From: an uncultured Prevotellaceae bacterium
Lineage (GTDB): Bacteria > Bacteroidota > Bacteroidia > Bacteroidales > Bacteroidaceae
NCBI GenBank assembly: GCA_900316585.1
Contig: ONDM01000002.1
Span: forward strand, 124,001-188,000
Direction: 5' to 3'
DNA length: 64,000 nucleotides
Shown one piece after another: positions 36,088-44,905 of the stretch. Numbering within the stretch: position 1 is the stretch's first letter; each line of letters begins with the position of its first letter. The notes beneath the pieces were generated by a model. The model was not told the origin of the DNA, searched no databases, and saw only the letters and a list, made by a program, of their open reading frames with translations. Both the position numbers and the translations under genes were made by a program.

Positions 36088-37091
36088 AAAGCAAATATAG
36101 GAACATCTTCTTTGTCTTTGGCTTGGTGGCCATCGGCCTCATGTTGTGGAAGTTCGACCCGGACTATGGTGAACTTTGGCGGAACATTAAGTCTGCTGGT
36201 TACTGGTTTCCAGCCGTGATTGTGCTTTGGGCTGTCATTTACTTGATGAATGCCCTCAGTTGGTTCTGCATCATCAATGATGGTGAGAATCGGAGCAAGG
36301 TCTCATTTTGGAAAGTATATAAGTTTACTGTTACAGGCTTTGCCTTGAACTACACTACACCCGTAGGTCTGATGGGTGGTGAACCATATCGTATTATGGA
36401 ACTTTCCCCATATGTGGGAACCGCTAAGGCTACATCATCGGTCATTCTTTATGTCATGATGCATATCTTCAGTCACTTCTGGTTCTGGCTTTTCAGTCTG
36501 CTGCTCTTTGTGTTCATGTATTCTGAGAAAGTCAATGCCTTGGCTCTGTCTGTACTCATTCCAGTGGCTGTTCTCTGTCTGGTGGTTATTTATCTCTTTA
36601 TGAAAGGCTATCGTAACGGTTTTGCTAAGAAGGGGTTGAACCTGCTTACCCACGTGCCGTTCATTCGAAATTGGGCCAAACGATTTGTTGTGGAAAAGAG
36701 GGAATCCATTGAAAAGGTGGATCGGCAGATTGCGGAGCTTCACAAGCAGCGTAAGGCTACTTTCTATCTGTCGTTATCCTTGGAGTTCTTGTCACGAATT
36801 GTGGGTTGTCTGGAAATCTTCTTCATCCTGAAGATGATGACCCCTCATGTGAATTTCTGGGACTGCATCCTCATCCAGGCTTTTTCCTCCCTTTTTGCCA
36901 ATGCATTCTTCTTTTCGCCTATGCAACTTGGCGCACGTGAGGGTGGTTTGGCCATTATCACTAGTACCCTTTCCTTGAAGAGTGGGTTCGGTGTCACCAC
37001 CGGTCTTATTACCCGTGTTAGGGAACTGATTTGGATTGCTATCGGACTTGGCATCATGAAAATTGGTAATGGAAAAAGTAATAAGAAATGA
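36084..37091 (+). CDS. LPG-synthase transmembrane-type (UPF0104) protein, possible lipid flippase
   Basis: 335 residues with eight or more hydrophobic segments. The MprF flippase-like family is indicated by the early NALSWFCIINDGE, TGFALNYTTPVGLMGGEPYR, and the late FFSPMQLGAREGGLAII. Members are thought to move or present modified lipids across the inner membrane. Its position directly after the phosphotransferase (4-bp overlap) suggests that it handles that enzyme's lipid product. Confidence 0.85.
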   Translation: MKSKYRNIFFVFGLVAIGLMLWKFDPDYGELWRNIKSAGYWFPAVIVLWAVIYLMNALSWFCIINDGENRSKVSFWKVYKFTVTGFALNYTTPVGLMGGEPYRIMELSPYVGTAKATSSVILYVMMHIFSHFWFWLFSLLLFVFMYSEKVNALALSVLIPVAVLCLVVIYLFMKGYRNGFAKKGLNLLTHVPFIRNWAKRFVVEKRESIEKVDRQIAELHKQRKATFYLSLSLEFLSRIVGCLEIFFILKMMTPHVNFWDCILIQAFSSLFANAFFFSPMQLGAREGGLAIITSTLSLKSGFGVTTGLITRVRELIWIAIGLGIMKIGNGKSNKK

Positions 37092-37816
37092 AAACAGTAT
37101 TTGAGAACATTAAAGGAGTGATTTTCGATTATGGTGGAACCATAGATACAAATAGTGTGCATTGGGCAGAAGTCCTTTGGGCTGCTTATGTGAAAATGGA
37201 AATACCAGTGGAGAAACAGGATTTCCGTGATGCCTATGTGTACGGAGAACGAGCCATGGCAAAAAATCTACTGGTGAAACCTACCGACAACTTCCATCAA
37301 GTGTTGCGTATAAAAACCCATTTGCAAATTAATCGGTTAGTTGAATTGGAACTTCTTAAAGCTGATGCAACTCAGCAAGTTATATATGCTGAAGGTGTGG
37401 CTGATATTTGCTATCAGCATGTCTTGGATATTTTGGTAATGTCCCGTGAAGTTGTAAGGAAACTTGCTGAGAAATACAAACTTGTTCTAGTGTCCAATTT
37501 CTACGGCAACATTGAGACCATCCTAAAGGATTTCCAACTAGACAGTTTCTTTTCCTCAATTGTGGAATCTCATGTGGTTGGTGTACGTAAACCTGATCCT
37601 GCCATTTATCAACTTGGTGTTGATGCCATGGGTTTCAGACCTGAAGAGATTGTGGTTATTGGTGACTCCTATAGCAAGGACATGGTTCCTGCCAAGAAAG
37701 TGGGCTGTAAAGCCGTGTGGCTCAGTGGCCCTGCATGGGGCAAGGAAGAGATTGACCCTAACCTTCCTGATGTGACAATCCACTCGTTGCTTGAAGTACT
37801 GGATTACTTGCTTTAA
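37088..37816 (+). CDS. HAD-family hydrolase
   Basis: 242 residues, cytoplasmic. Motif I is VIFDYGGTID, motif II LVSNFYGN, motif III lysine in VGVRKPDPA, motif IV VVIGDSYSKD. Motif I has glycine where the general-acid aspartate usually lies (DxD), a variant found in some HAD-IA members. It may dephosphorylate an intermediate of the preceding pathway, for example a phosphoalcohol. It overlaps the UPF0104-type gene by 4 bp and ends the tightly packed operon. Confidence 0.85.
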   Translation: MKTVFENIKGVIFDYGGTIDTNSVHWAEVLWAAYVKMEIPVEKQDFRDAYVYGERAMAKNLLVKPTDNFHQVLRIKTHLQINRLVELELLKADATQQVIYAEGVADICYQHVLDILVMSREVVRKLAEKYKLVLVSNFYGNIETILKDFQLDSFFSSIVESHVVGVRKPDPAIYQLGVDAMGFRPEEIVVIGDSYSKDMVPAKKVGCKAVWLSGPAWGKEEIDPNLPDVTIHSLLEVLDYLL

Positions 37817-37912
37817 TATCTTTTATCTTTTGAATTCTCTTTTAATTGTTCTGAAAGTCGTTTTTTTTTACTAGTTTGACATTTTATTTTTCCCCACCTC
37901 GTAAAATATAGC

Positions 37913-37920
37913 TAAATTTG
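37913..37920 (+). promoter_or_regulatory. Candidate -7 box for the DUF5686 gene
   Basis: TAAATTTG in an AT-rich gap of 130 bp, 26 bp before the start codon at 37947. The -33 TTTG at the standard distance is missing. Confidence 0.5.
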
Positions 37921-37946
37921 CGGCGTTTTTAATAGGATTAAAAAGA

Positions 37947-40520
37947 ATGAATAATTTGAGCAACAGATACTTTCTTTTAGTTATTCTCCTTATTCTAGGT
38001 TTTATGCAGGCTTTTGCCCAAAAAATCAGTGGAAAGGTCACTGACAAGAAGACGGGTGAGCCTGTATCCTTCATGAATGTCTATTATGAAGGCAAGGGTG
38101 TGGGAACAACTACCGATCTGGACGGAAACTATGTGGTGGAGAGCCGTGTGGGCTTAAACGAGCTAACTTTCTCTTTCGTGGGATACAAGACTAAGGTAGT
38201 GAAGGTGCGTGCCGGATATTTCCAAACTCTTAACGTAGAGGTGGAGAGTGACGATGTGATGCTTCAGGAAGTTACTGTAAAACCTAGGCGCGAGAGATAT
38301 TCTAGGAAGAATAATCCAGCTGTCATTATGATGGAGAAGGTTATAGCAGCGAAGAAAGCCAATGACCTTTCTGTCTATCCATTTTATCAATTTGACAGGT
38401 ACCAGAAACTTACTCTTTCCCTAAATGATATCAAAACAGATAGTTTGGAGTCTGGTATTTTCAAGAAGATGCCATTCCTCAAGAACCAGATAGAATTTTG
38501 CGATGAGACGCAGAAACTTATTCTTCCTGTCTCTGTGGATGAGACCGTTTCCACTCAAGTTTACCGCAAGGAACCTAAGTCGGAGAAGACCATTGTGAAG
38601 GGTGTGAACAGCACAGGTGTGAATGAGATTCTGAATACAGGTGACATACTGACATCCCTGCTTCATGAAGTGTTCACCGATGTGAACATTTACGATGATC
38701 AGGTTCGCTTGCTGCAGTACCCATTCACCAGTCCTATCGCCACCAGCGGGGCCATTCAGTTCTACCGCTATTTCATTATGGATACCTTGGAGGTGGCAGG
38801 AGACAAATGTTTCCATCTTTCGTTCGTACCGAACAATTCACAGGATTTTGGATTTACCGGCCATCTGTACGTGAAGGCTGACTCCTCCTATCAGGTAAAG
38901 CGATGCACGCTGAACTTGCCTAAAAAAAGTGATGTGAATTTCGTGGAGCACATGGAGATCTTGCAAGAATTTGAGCAGCTTCCATCTGGAGAGAATGTTT
39001 TGGTAAATGACGATATGCTGGTGGAAATTACTTTCAACAGGCTCTTCCAGAAATTCCAGGTGAGAAGGCAGACCCGTTATGACGAATATGCTTTCGATGA
39101 GTTACCTAAGAACTTGTTCAAGGGAAAGGCGAAGGAAGTACATGAGGCTGATGCCATGATGCGTGATGAGAACTTTTGGGCAAAGTACCGTAAGGTGGAG
39201 CTCACTAGCAGTGAGAGCAACATGGATGACTTTCTGGACCGTTTGCAGTCCTTGAAGGGATTCAAGGTTGTGGTGTTCGGATTGAAAGCCTTGATTGAGA
39301 ACTTCGTTGAGACATCAGCCGAGAACAGTAAGGTGGACATCGGACCTATCAATACCATGGTAGGTCACAACCAGTTTGAGGGTTTCCGAACTCGTCTTAG
39401 TGCACAGACTACCGCAAACTTCAACAAACACTTTTTCCTGAAGGGATATGCTGCCTACGGATTCAAGGACAAGCGTATGAAATATTTGGCTGAGGCTGAG
39501 TATTCATTCAATGAGAAAAAATACTTGCCAAGAGAGTTCCCAAGGCACTCGGTGGTAGTAGGAACTCAGTATGATATGGTGTCACCGGTGGACAAGTTCA
39601 TGCCTACGGATAAGGATAATGTCTTCACGGCATTCAAGATTACAGAGGTGGACCAGTACATGTACCAGCGTAAGCACTATGTCACTTATCAGCAGGAGTT
39701 CGAGAGTGGCTACAGTCACCATATCGGCTTCAAATATACACGTGATGAACCTACTGGTTCCTTGGCATACCGCAAGTTGAACACTGGTGAGCTGCTCAGC
39801 AACATCACCACTACTGAGATTAGTGCGGGTATTCGCTATGCACCTGGTGAAACTTTCATCAATACCAAGCAGCGCCGTTTGCCACTTAACTTGGATGCAC
39901 CTGTGTTCACCTTGGATCATACTTTTGGTTTCAAAGGGTTCATGGGAGGCGACTATAATTACAACTTCACTGAAGTGGGTGTATATAAACGATTTTGGAT
40001 GCGTTCCTGGGGAAAGATTGATGCTTACCTGAAGGGTGGATACCAGTGGAATAAGGTACCTTTCAACCTGCTTATCATGCCAGCTGCCAACTTGTCTTAT
40101 ATCAAAGAGTATGAGACTTTCAGCTTGATAAACAATATGGAGTTCCTGAACGACAAGTATGGTTCCCTGGATGTATCCTGGGACCTGAATGGAAAGATTT
40201 TCAACCGTATCCCATTGCTCAAGAAGTTGAAATGGCGTGAGTGGATTCAGATTAAGGCTCTTTGGGGAACCTTGTCCGACAAGAACAATCCATTCCTAGA
40301 AAAGAACAAGAGCGATGATACCCTGCTAGACTTCCCAATGCGCGACGGAATCTACACTAGCCATGTCATGGACAAGAACCGCCCATACGTTGAATTGGCG
40401 CTGGGTGTACATAATATCTTCAAACTGCTACACGTGGAGTATGTTCGCCGTTTGAATTATCTGGAGAACCCATACTGCAACAAAGAGGGTGTACGTCTTA
40501 TGGTACGAATGACTTTCTAA
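37947..40520 (+). CDS. DUF5686 outer-membrane protein with carboxypeptidase-regulatory-like domain
   Basis: 857 residues. After the signal peptide (to AFAQ) comes a CarbopepD_reg_2-type beta-sandwich (KISGKVTDKKTGEPVSFMN ... GTTTDLDGNY), a middle domain, and a C-terminal beta-barrel-like half ending in GVRLMVRMTF with terminal Phe. The layout is that of Bacteroidetes DUF5686 proteins, related to TonB-dependent receptors but without a plug. Function is not known; export or surface display of a lipid or protein is a common guess. It has its own promoter-like site, so it may not belong to the preceding operon. Confidence 0.85.
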   Translation: MNNLSNRYFLLVILLILGFMQAFAQKISGKVTDKKTGEPVSFMNVYYEGKGVGTTTDLDGNYVVESRVGLNELTFSFVGYKTKVVKVRAGYFQTLNVEVESDDVMLQEVTVKPRRERYSRKNNPAVIMMEKVIAAKKANDLSVYPFYQFDRYQKLTLSLNDIKTDSLESGIFKKMPFLKNQIEFCDETQKLILPVSVDETVSTQVYRKEPKSEKTIVKGVNSTGVNEILNTGDILTSLLHEVFTDVNIYDDQVRLLQYPFTSPIATSGAIQFYRYFIMDTLEVAGDKCFHLSFVPNNSQDFGFTGHLYVKADSSYQVKRCTLNLPKKSDVNFVEHMEILQEFEQLPSGENVLVNDDMLVEITFNRLFQKFQVRRQTRYDEYAFDELPKNLFKGKAKEVHEADAMMRDENFWAKYRKVELTSSESNMDDFLDRLQSLKGFKVVVFGLKALIENFVETSAENSKVDIGPINTMVGHNQFEGFRTRLSAQTTANFNKHFFLKGYAAYGFKDKRMKYLAEAEYSFNEKKYLPREFPRHSVVVGTQYDMVSPVDKFMPTDKDNVFTAFKITEVDQYMYQRKHYVTYQQEFESGYSHHIGFKYTRDEPTGSLAYRKLNTGELLSNITTTEISAGIRYAPGETFINTKQRRLPLNLDAPVFTLDHTFGFKGFMGGDYNYNFTEVGVYKRFWMRSWGKIDAYLKGGYQWNKVPFNLLIMPAANLSYIKEYETFSLINNMEFLNDKYGSLDVSWDLNGKIFNRIPLLKKLKWREWIQIKALWGTLSDKNNPFLEKNKSDDTLLDFPMRDGIYTSHVMDKNRPYVELALGVHNIFKLLHVEYVRRLNYLENPYCNKEGVRLMVRMTF

Positions 40521-40527
40521 ACAAAAT

Positions 40528-41775
40528 ATGGAACAACTGAAACGAAAAACACAGCCATTGGTGGGTAAAGGGTACATGCTGCCCTTCATTTTGGTTACCT
40601 CGCTGTTCTTTCTTTGGGGATTCGCACGAGCAATCCTCGACGTGCTGAATAAGCACTTCCAGACATCGCTGAACATCAGTATCACTGAGTCTGCCCTGAT
40701 ACAGGTTACCACCTATCTGGGGTATTTTCTTATGGCTATTCCTGCCGGTGCGTTCATAAATAAGTACGGTTACCGTGGGGGAGTGGTCTTTGGACTTATT
40801 CTCTATGCCATCGGTGCATTCTTATTCATTCCGGTGTCTTCTATCGGAACGCTGAACCCATACCTTGTGGCACTGTTTATCATTGCCTGTGGTCTGGCTT
40901 TTCTGGAAACATCGGCTAACCCTTATTCCACGGAACTTGGTCCACAGGAAACTGCCACATCCCGTCTAAACCTCTCACAGAGTTTCAATGGCTTGGGTAG
41001 CGGCTTGGCACCTATGCTTATCGGTGGTTTCCTCTTTACTAGTGAAGATGCCGATGTATCTCTGCCATACACCATCATGGGTGTTTTGGTAGTTGTGGTG
41101 GCTATTATCTTCAGCTTTGTAAAGCTCCCTGAGATTCATCATGAGGAAGAGCCTGAGGCACTGAAATCCAAAGGAAGTACTATGGAGAACCTGAAGGCCT
41201 TGGTGAGCAATTCTTACTTCATGACTGGCCTTCTGGCCTTGTTAGCCTATGAGGTTAGTGAGATCAGTATCAACAGCTACTTTGTGAATTTCACAACGGG
41301 TATGGGATGGATGGATGCAGCTACTTCTTCATATATACTTTCCTTCTCCCTGATTATCTTTATGGGTGGTCGTTTCTTGGGTAGCTGGATTATGAAGTAT
41401 GTTCCTGCAGAAAGAATGTTGCTTTATTGCAGTATCGGAAGTGTGGTAAGCATTATTTTGGTAATTCTAACCGGTATTTCCGAGGCTGATGAAACTGTGT
41501 CTTGGACCAAGTACCTGCCAGTGATTTTCCTTATGTGCAACTATCTTTGTGAGGCCATCATGTTTCCTACTATTTTCTCTTTGGCTTTGAGGAATCTGGG
41601 TGGACTTACCAAGACTGCTTCATCCCTGCTGATGATGACTCCTGTAGGAGGCTGCGGCTTCCTGCTTATGGGCTATCTGGCAGATTCTACCACGCTCATT
41701 ATCCCATTTGTAATTCCATTGATAGGATATCTCATTGTGCTCTTCTTTGCTAAGAGGGCATTACGTAAAATATAA
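40528..41775 (+). CDS. FucP-type sugar:proton symporter (MFS)
   Basis: 415 residues, 12 membrane segments. The start PFILVTSLFFLWGFARAILDVLNKHFQ and the segment FLETSANPYSTELGP are typical of the FucP/GluP branch (L-fucose, glucose/galactose, and related permeases). The motif ILDVLN carries the membrane-embedded acidic residue used in proton coupling. Which sugar is moved is not clear. It follows the DUF5686 gene by 7 bp and precedes the YCII gene by 5 bp. Confidence 0.88.
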   Translation: MEQLKRKTQPLVGKGYMLPFILVTSLFFLWGFARAILDVLNKHFQTSLNISITESALIQVTTYLGYFLMAIPAGAFINKYGYRGGVVFGLILYAIGAFLFIPVSSIGTLNPYLVALFIIACGLAFLETSANPYSTELGPQETATSRLNLSQSFNGLGSGLAPMLIGGFLFTSEDADVSLPYTIMGVLVVVVAIIFSFVKLPEIHHEEEPEALKSKGSTMENLKALVSNSYFMTGLLALLAYEVSEISINSYFVNFTTGMGWMDAATSSYILSFSLIIFMGGRFLGSWIMKYVPAERMLLYCSIGSVVSIILVILTGISEADETVSWTKYLPVIFLMCNYLCEAIMFPTIFSLALRNLGGLTKTASSLLMMTPVGGCGFLLMGYLADSTTLIIPFVIPLIGYLIVLFFAKRALRKI

Positions 41776-41780
41776 ACACA

Positions 41781-42056
41781 ATGCAGTTTGTCATTACTGC
41801 CTACGATGGCGAGGGAAAACTCGCTAAACGAATGGAAGTACGCCCCCGACATCTGGTGGGCGTGGAAAAGTTAAGAGAACATGTCATTTGCGCCGGTGGC
41901 CTTCTGGATGAAGAAGGAAAGTTGAAAGGCTCCGTTTTGGTCATGGAATTCGATAGTCGGGAGGAGTTGGATGCCTATCTGGCACAAGAAATCTACGTAG
42001 TGGAACACGTGTGGGAGAAAATCACCGTAGAGCGCATGAACGTTATGTTCCGATAA
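41781..42056 (+). CDS. YCII-related protein
   Basis: 91 residues, a ferredoxin-like alpha+beta fold of the YciI family: FVITAYDG at the start, HLVGVEKLREHVICAGGLL with the conserved His, then a GSVLVMEFDSREELDAYL strand-helix. Members include chloromuconolactone-type and peroxidase-like proteins; most have no known role. It is the last gene before the OhrR-type regulator, 107 bp upstream of it. Confidence 0.8.
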   Translation: MQFVITAYDGEGKLAKRMEVRPRHLVGVEKLREHVICAGGLLDEEGKLKGSVLVMEFDSREELDAYLAQEIYVVEHVWEKITVERMNVMFR

Positions 42057-42098
42057 TATTCCCTTGTGGGAAATTGTTAAGTTTACTTAAACTGTTTA

Positions 42099-42154
42099 TT
42101 AAATCGTTTGCGATATGAATTATTTGCTATAATTTTACATCGTGAACGATTTAA
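42099..42154 (+). promoter_or_regulatory. Promoter with paired operators for the OhrR-type regulator
   Basis: Two 16-bp arms form an inverted repeat, 42099-42114 (TTAAATCGTTTGCGAT) and 42139-42154 (ATCGTGAACGATTTAA), with two mismatches. Each arm holds its own ATCG-4 bp-CGAT dyad; the dyad centres are 36 bp apart. Between them lies a promoter-like pair: TTTG at 42107 and TAATTTTA at 42129. The regulator's start codon is 10 bp downstream. This is the arrangement expected for autorepression by a MarR dimer. Confidence 0.65.
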
Positions 42155-42163
42155 TAATTAGTT

Positions 42164-42607
42164 ATGCACGTAGAATTACAACTTGATAATCAGCTCTGTT
42201 TTCGTCTTTATGCAGCAGCACGACTTGTAACACAAGCTTATACCCCTCTCCTTAACCAATTAGGAATCACCTATCCACAGTATTTGGTGCTCATGGTGCT
42301 TTGGGAGTCCGACAATCAGCCAGTGAATGATATAGCACACCGGCTTATGTTGGAGACAAATACCGTGACACCTCTCCTTCAGCGTATGGAGAAACAGGGC
42401 ATCCTGGTTCGCAAACGGGGAAGTGAGGACAAGCGCCAGCAGATTGTGTCGCTCACGGAGAAGGGTAGAGACCTAGAAGAGCAGGCCTATGCCATCATTC
42501 CTCAAGGTATAGGCAAGGAACTCAAGACTTGTCCTTTAAAGGGAAATGATTACGTCAACTTGGCAAAAGAACTGGATTCCATTATAGATACCTTAAAGAA
42601 GAAATAA
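42164..42607 (+). CDS. OhrR-type MarR regulator (two-cysteine)
   Basis: 147 residues, winged helix. The N terminus DNQLCFRLYAAAR matches the OhrR signature, in which the cysteine (here Cys12) senses organic hydroperoxides. A second cysteine, Cys123 (KTCPLKG), lies close to the position used for the disulfide in two-Cys OhrR proteins such as that of Xanthomonas. The recognition helix region reads LETNTVTPLLQRMEKQG, and the wing KRGSEDKRQQIVSLT. Paired operators lie directly upstream. No ohr peroxidase gene is next to it. Confidence 0.88.
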   Translation: MHVELQLDNQLCFRLYAAARLVTQAYTPLLNQLGITYPQYLVLMVLWESDNQPVNDIAHRLMLETNTVTPLLQRMEKQGILVRKRGSEDKRQQIVSLTEKGRDLEEQAYAIIPQGIGKELKTCPLKGNDYVNLAKELDSIIDTLKKK

Positions 42608-42628
42608 TAGAACTTCTTTTGCCGGCTG

Positions 42629-42645
42629 ATTCCCACCGTGGGAAT
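42629..42645. repeat. Short dyad between convergent genes
   Basis: ATTCCCAC-C-GTGGGAAT, two 8-bp arms around one base, between the regulator's stop and the stop of the convergent NTF2-like gene. No T-run follows, so it is not a standard terminator; a protein site or a weak hairpin terminator are the options. Confidence 0.4.
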
Positions 42646-43113
42646 TTACTTCATCTCGTCAACAGTAGTGAACATGAAGTTGGACTCCCTGTGCTTGATG
42701 AGCCACTTTCCGTTCTGTTTCACGTAGGTGTCTTGATAGCGCACGCCACTCTGATTCTTCCTGCCATTGCCGATGAGAGTCACAAAGCAGTATGCAGTGC
42801 CTGTAGCGGTATCACCGTCTATATCTACAGTCTGCTGCCCGTTAAGGTGATAAACCACGTCGAACAGTGCCAGATAGTTGGAGAAGGCTGTGCCTATTTC
42901 CTCCTTGCCTTTCATTACCGACACGTGGTCGCCTGTCTTTGAACATACCTCTGCATCGTCGGTGAACAAGTCCATCTGCGACTTTACATCCTTCACGTCT
43001 GCCAGGTTAGAAAATGTATCCACTAGTCTCTTCAGTGCTAGTTGATCTTCTGTCTGTGCACTAGCCCATGTTGCTGTCAGCAGGGCTACCATGATAAACA
43101 ATACCTTTTTCAT
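42646..43113 (-). CDS. Secreted SnoaL/NTF2-like protein
   Basis: 155 residues. An N-terminal signal peptide (MKKVLFIMVALLTATWASAQ) is followed by an NTF2-like cone fold: LVDTFSNLADVKDVKSQMDLFTDD region and GVRYQDTYVKQNGKWLIKHR strand pair. Such domains act as small-molecule isomerases/hydrolases or binding pockets. Export is less common for this fold. It is the last gene of a minus-strand run that begins with the AraC regulator, 52 bp after the acetyltransferase. Confidence 0.8.
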   Translation of the reverse strand: MKKVLFIMVALLTATWASAQTEDQLALKRLVDTFSNLADVKDVKSQMDLFTDDAEVCSKTGDHVSVMKGKEEIGTAFSNYLALFDVVYHLNGQQTVDIDGDTATGTAYCFVTLIGNGRKNQSGVRYQDTYVKQNGKWLIKHRESNFMFTTVDEMK

Positions 43114-43165
43114 ATCTTTTTTTTATTTAAAGTTTTACGAACAATTGTTTGATTTAGTCTTGAAG

Positions 43166-43714
43166 TTATATACTCTTGATAAATTTGGCAGGATTACCAC
43201 CCACGATGGTGTTTGGGGCTACATCCTTGGTTACCACAGCTCCAGCTGCCACTACAGCGTTCTCACCTATGGTTACTCCAGGAAGGATGATGGCACCTAC
43301 GCCAATCCAGGCATTTTGGCAGATGTGCACCGGTTTGCAGCGAAGCACCATACGGTTTTCGAAGTCATGGTTGTCTGTGACGATACGCACGTTAGGGCCA
43401 ATCATCACACCGTCATCGATGGTAATGCCCCCTGCTGCCATGCAGGTCAGTGAGTGGTTCACGAATACTCCTTTGCCTATTTTCATCTGGCAGGCAAAAT
43501 CTATCTGAATAGGTGGCATCAGATAGCTTGATTTATCCAGGTTGTTTCCGAGCAGCTTTTCCTCCAACGGGCGAATAAGTTCCGGTGCAGGTGCTGTAGT
43601 GTTAATCTTGAAACAAGTGTCGGCACAGAATATCATGTGCTGTATTGCTTCCGTATAATCAGGTGCTGCCATATCTACATCAGCCCCTGAACGCAGCTTT
43701 TCGAAAATATTCAT
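43166..43714 (-). CDS. Maltose/galactoside O-acetyltransferase-type enzyme (LbH)
   Basis: 182 residues. An N-terminal helical Maa-type domain (IFEKLRSGADVDM) is followed by hexapeptide repeats forming a left-handed beta-helix (PVHICQNAWIGVGAIILPGV and TIGENAVVAAGAVVTKDV), with the catalytic His in VTDNHDFE. It uses acetyl-CoA to acetylate a sugar or related hydroxyl compound. A second enzyme of the same family lies at 55222-55794. A terminator separates it from the AraC gene upstream, so it may need its own promoter. Confidence 0.88.
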   Translation of the reverse strand: MNIFEKLRSGADVDMAAPDYTEAIQHMIFCADTCFKINTTAPAPELIRPLEEKLLGNNLDKSSYLMPPIQIDFACQMKIGKGVFVNHSLTCMAAGGITIDDGVMIGPNVRIVTDNHDFENRMVLRCKPVHICQNAWIGVGAIILPGVTIGENAVVAAGAVVTKDVAPNTIVGGNPAKFIKSI

Positions 43715-43756
43715 ATTTTTATACTCTTGCAGGTTTACGAGTGCAAAGGTACCATA

Positions 43757-43790
43757 GAAAAAGGAGCAACTAGTTATTCAAGTTACTCCT
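43757..43790 (-). terminator. Intrinsic terminator after the AraC-type gene
   Basis: On the minus strand: AGGAGTAACT, a 9-nt loop, AGTTGCTCCT (one G-U pair), then TTTTCT. It lies 72 bp after the stop of the AraC gene and upstream of the acetyltransferase. Confidence 0.75.
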
Positions 43791-43861
43791 AAACTTTCAT
43801 ATATTACAGAAGATTCATTTTTTCCGGTGCGGGTGTGCATCCGGCATGCTTTTCTACAGTA

Positions 43862-44674
43862 TCACCTGTTGCGGAACTCTGAAGGGGATTTTCCTAGCAG
43901 TCTCTTCACATAGCGTGAGAAATGTGAAGTCGTTTCAAAATGCATCAGGTCGGCCACCTCTGTAAGTGTCTTCGACTGGTCTTCAAGCAGAGTGACCAGT
44001 TCAAAGGTGGTGTAGTAGGTAATCCATTGCGATGCAGGAAGCCCCGATACGGAATGGCTGATTTGCGAGAGATACTTCGGTGTGATGCAGAGCTGGTCGG
44101 CATAGTAGGCTACGTCGCGTTGCTTGCGGCAGTCTCGTTGTACCAGACCTAGGAAGCGTAGGAAGAAGCGTGCAGCATTGTCCGTGGTTTCCATCTGTGC
44201 CATCTCCGTAGAGTAAACTGTCCAAAGGTCATAGAGGAAGATCTGCATCACTCTTCCCAGCACCTCTTCCTTGAACGGCGAATCTGGCTTGGCCAGTCTA
44301 TTGCGGAACAGGCTGAAGTCATCGCTCATCAGCTGGAGCGACTGCTCGTGGAGATGAAACGACGGGTTTATTCGTATGAATATGAAGCCTTTGGTGGCCC
44401 ATACCATTTCAGGATTGAAGCGCAAGATGAAATCACTGGATACTATCAGGAAGTCGGCTTCAAAGTCATCAGAACACGTTACCTTCTGAATGGTGTTCGA
44501 CATCTGCCAGATAGTCAGGTCATTCTTGAGTGAGGTAAACCCGTGCTTCCCATCGGAGAAAGACATTTCACCCTGAAGTACCAAGATATGTATGTGGTAC
44601 TTTCCGATGAACTCCGTCAGCTGGCGACCGTCACGTTTCGTGTTGAACAGATAACATCCGTAAGTTTTTTCCAT
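43862..44674 (-). CDS. AraC-family transcriptional regulator
   Basis: 270 residues. The N-terminal ~165 residues are a cupin-like sensing domain with no motif I can assign. The C-terminal ~100 residues hold the double helix-turn-helix: VAYYADQLCITPKYLSQISH and LTEVADLMHFETTSHFSRYV, closing with LLGKSPSEFRNR. It is divergent from the porin-nitroreductase-GH28 gene run, with which it shares a 231-bp spacer, and may regulate that run. Confidence 0.9.
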   Translation of the reverse strand: MEKTYGCYLFNTKRDGRQLTEFIGKYHIHILVLQGEMSFSDGKHGFTSLKNDLTIWQMSNTIQKVTCSDDFEADFLIVSSDFILRFNPEMVWATKGFIFIRINPSFHLHEQSLQLMSDDFSLFRNRLAKPDSPFKEEVLGRVMQIFLYDLWTVYSTEMAQMETTDNAARFFLRFLGLVQRDCRKQRDVAYYADQLCITPKYLSQISHSVSGLPASQWITYYTTFELVTLLEDQSKTLTEVADLMHFETTSHFSRYVKRLLGKSPSEFRNR

Positions 44675-44809
44675 ATTATCCTTTGTGTCTATGTTTACCT
44701 ATATCATTGCAAATATACGACAATTTCGGCTAATTTATTTTCATATAGGGTATGATTATTTTCATATTTTACGGATATTTCTGTGCTGCTTGGCGTATTT
44801 TCAACCACA

Positions 44810-44841
44810 TTTGCTGAAAATGAAAAAAATATTTATCTTTG
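44810..44841 (+). promoter_or_regulatory. Promoter of the alginate-export-type porin gene
   Basis: TTTG at 44810-44813, 20-bp spacer, TATCTTTG at 44834-44841; both elements match the Bacteroidetes consensus. Transcription should begin near 44848, which supports the start codon at 44906 and a ~58-nt leader. Confidence 0.75.
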
Positions 44842-44905
44842 AAACCGATATATGCCCCTCAAAGGGGAAAACAATAAACTCACGGGGGCTGAAGAAGAAT
44901 ACCGC

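Noticed and set aside
44852..44905. Upstream start codon for the porin gene at 44852
   Set aside because: It falls within a few bases of the predicted transcription start and would place 18 charged residues before the signal peptide.
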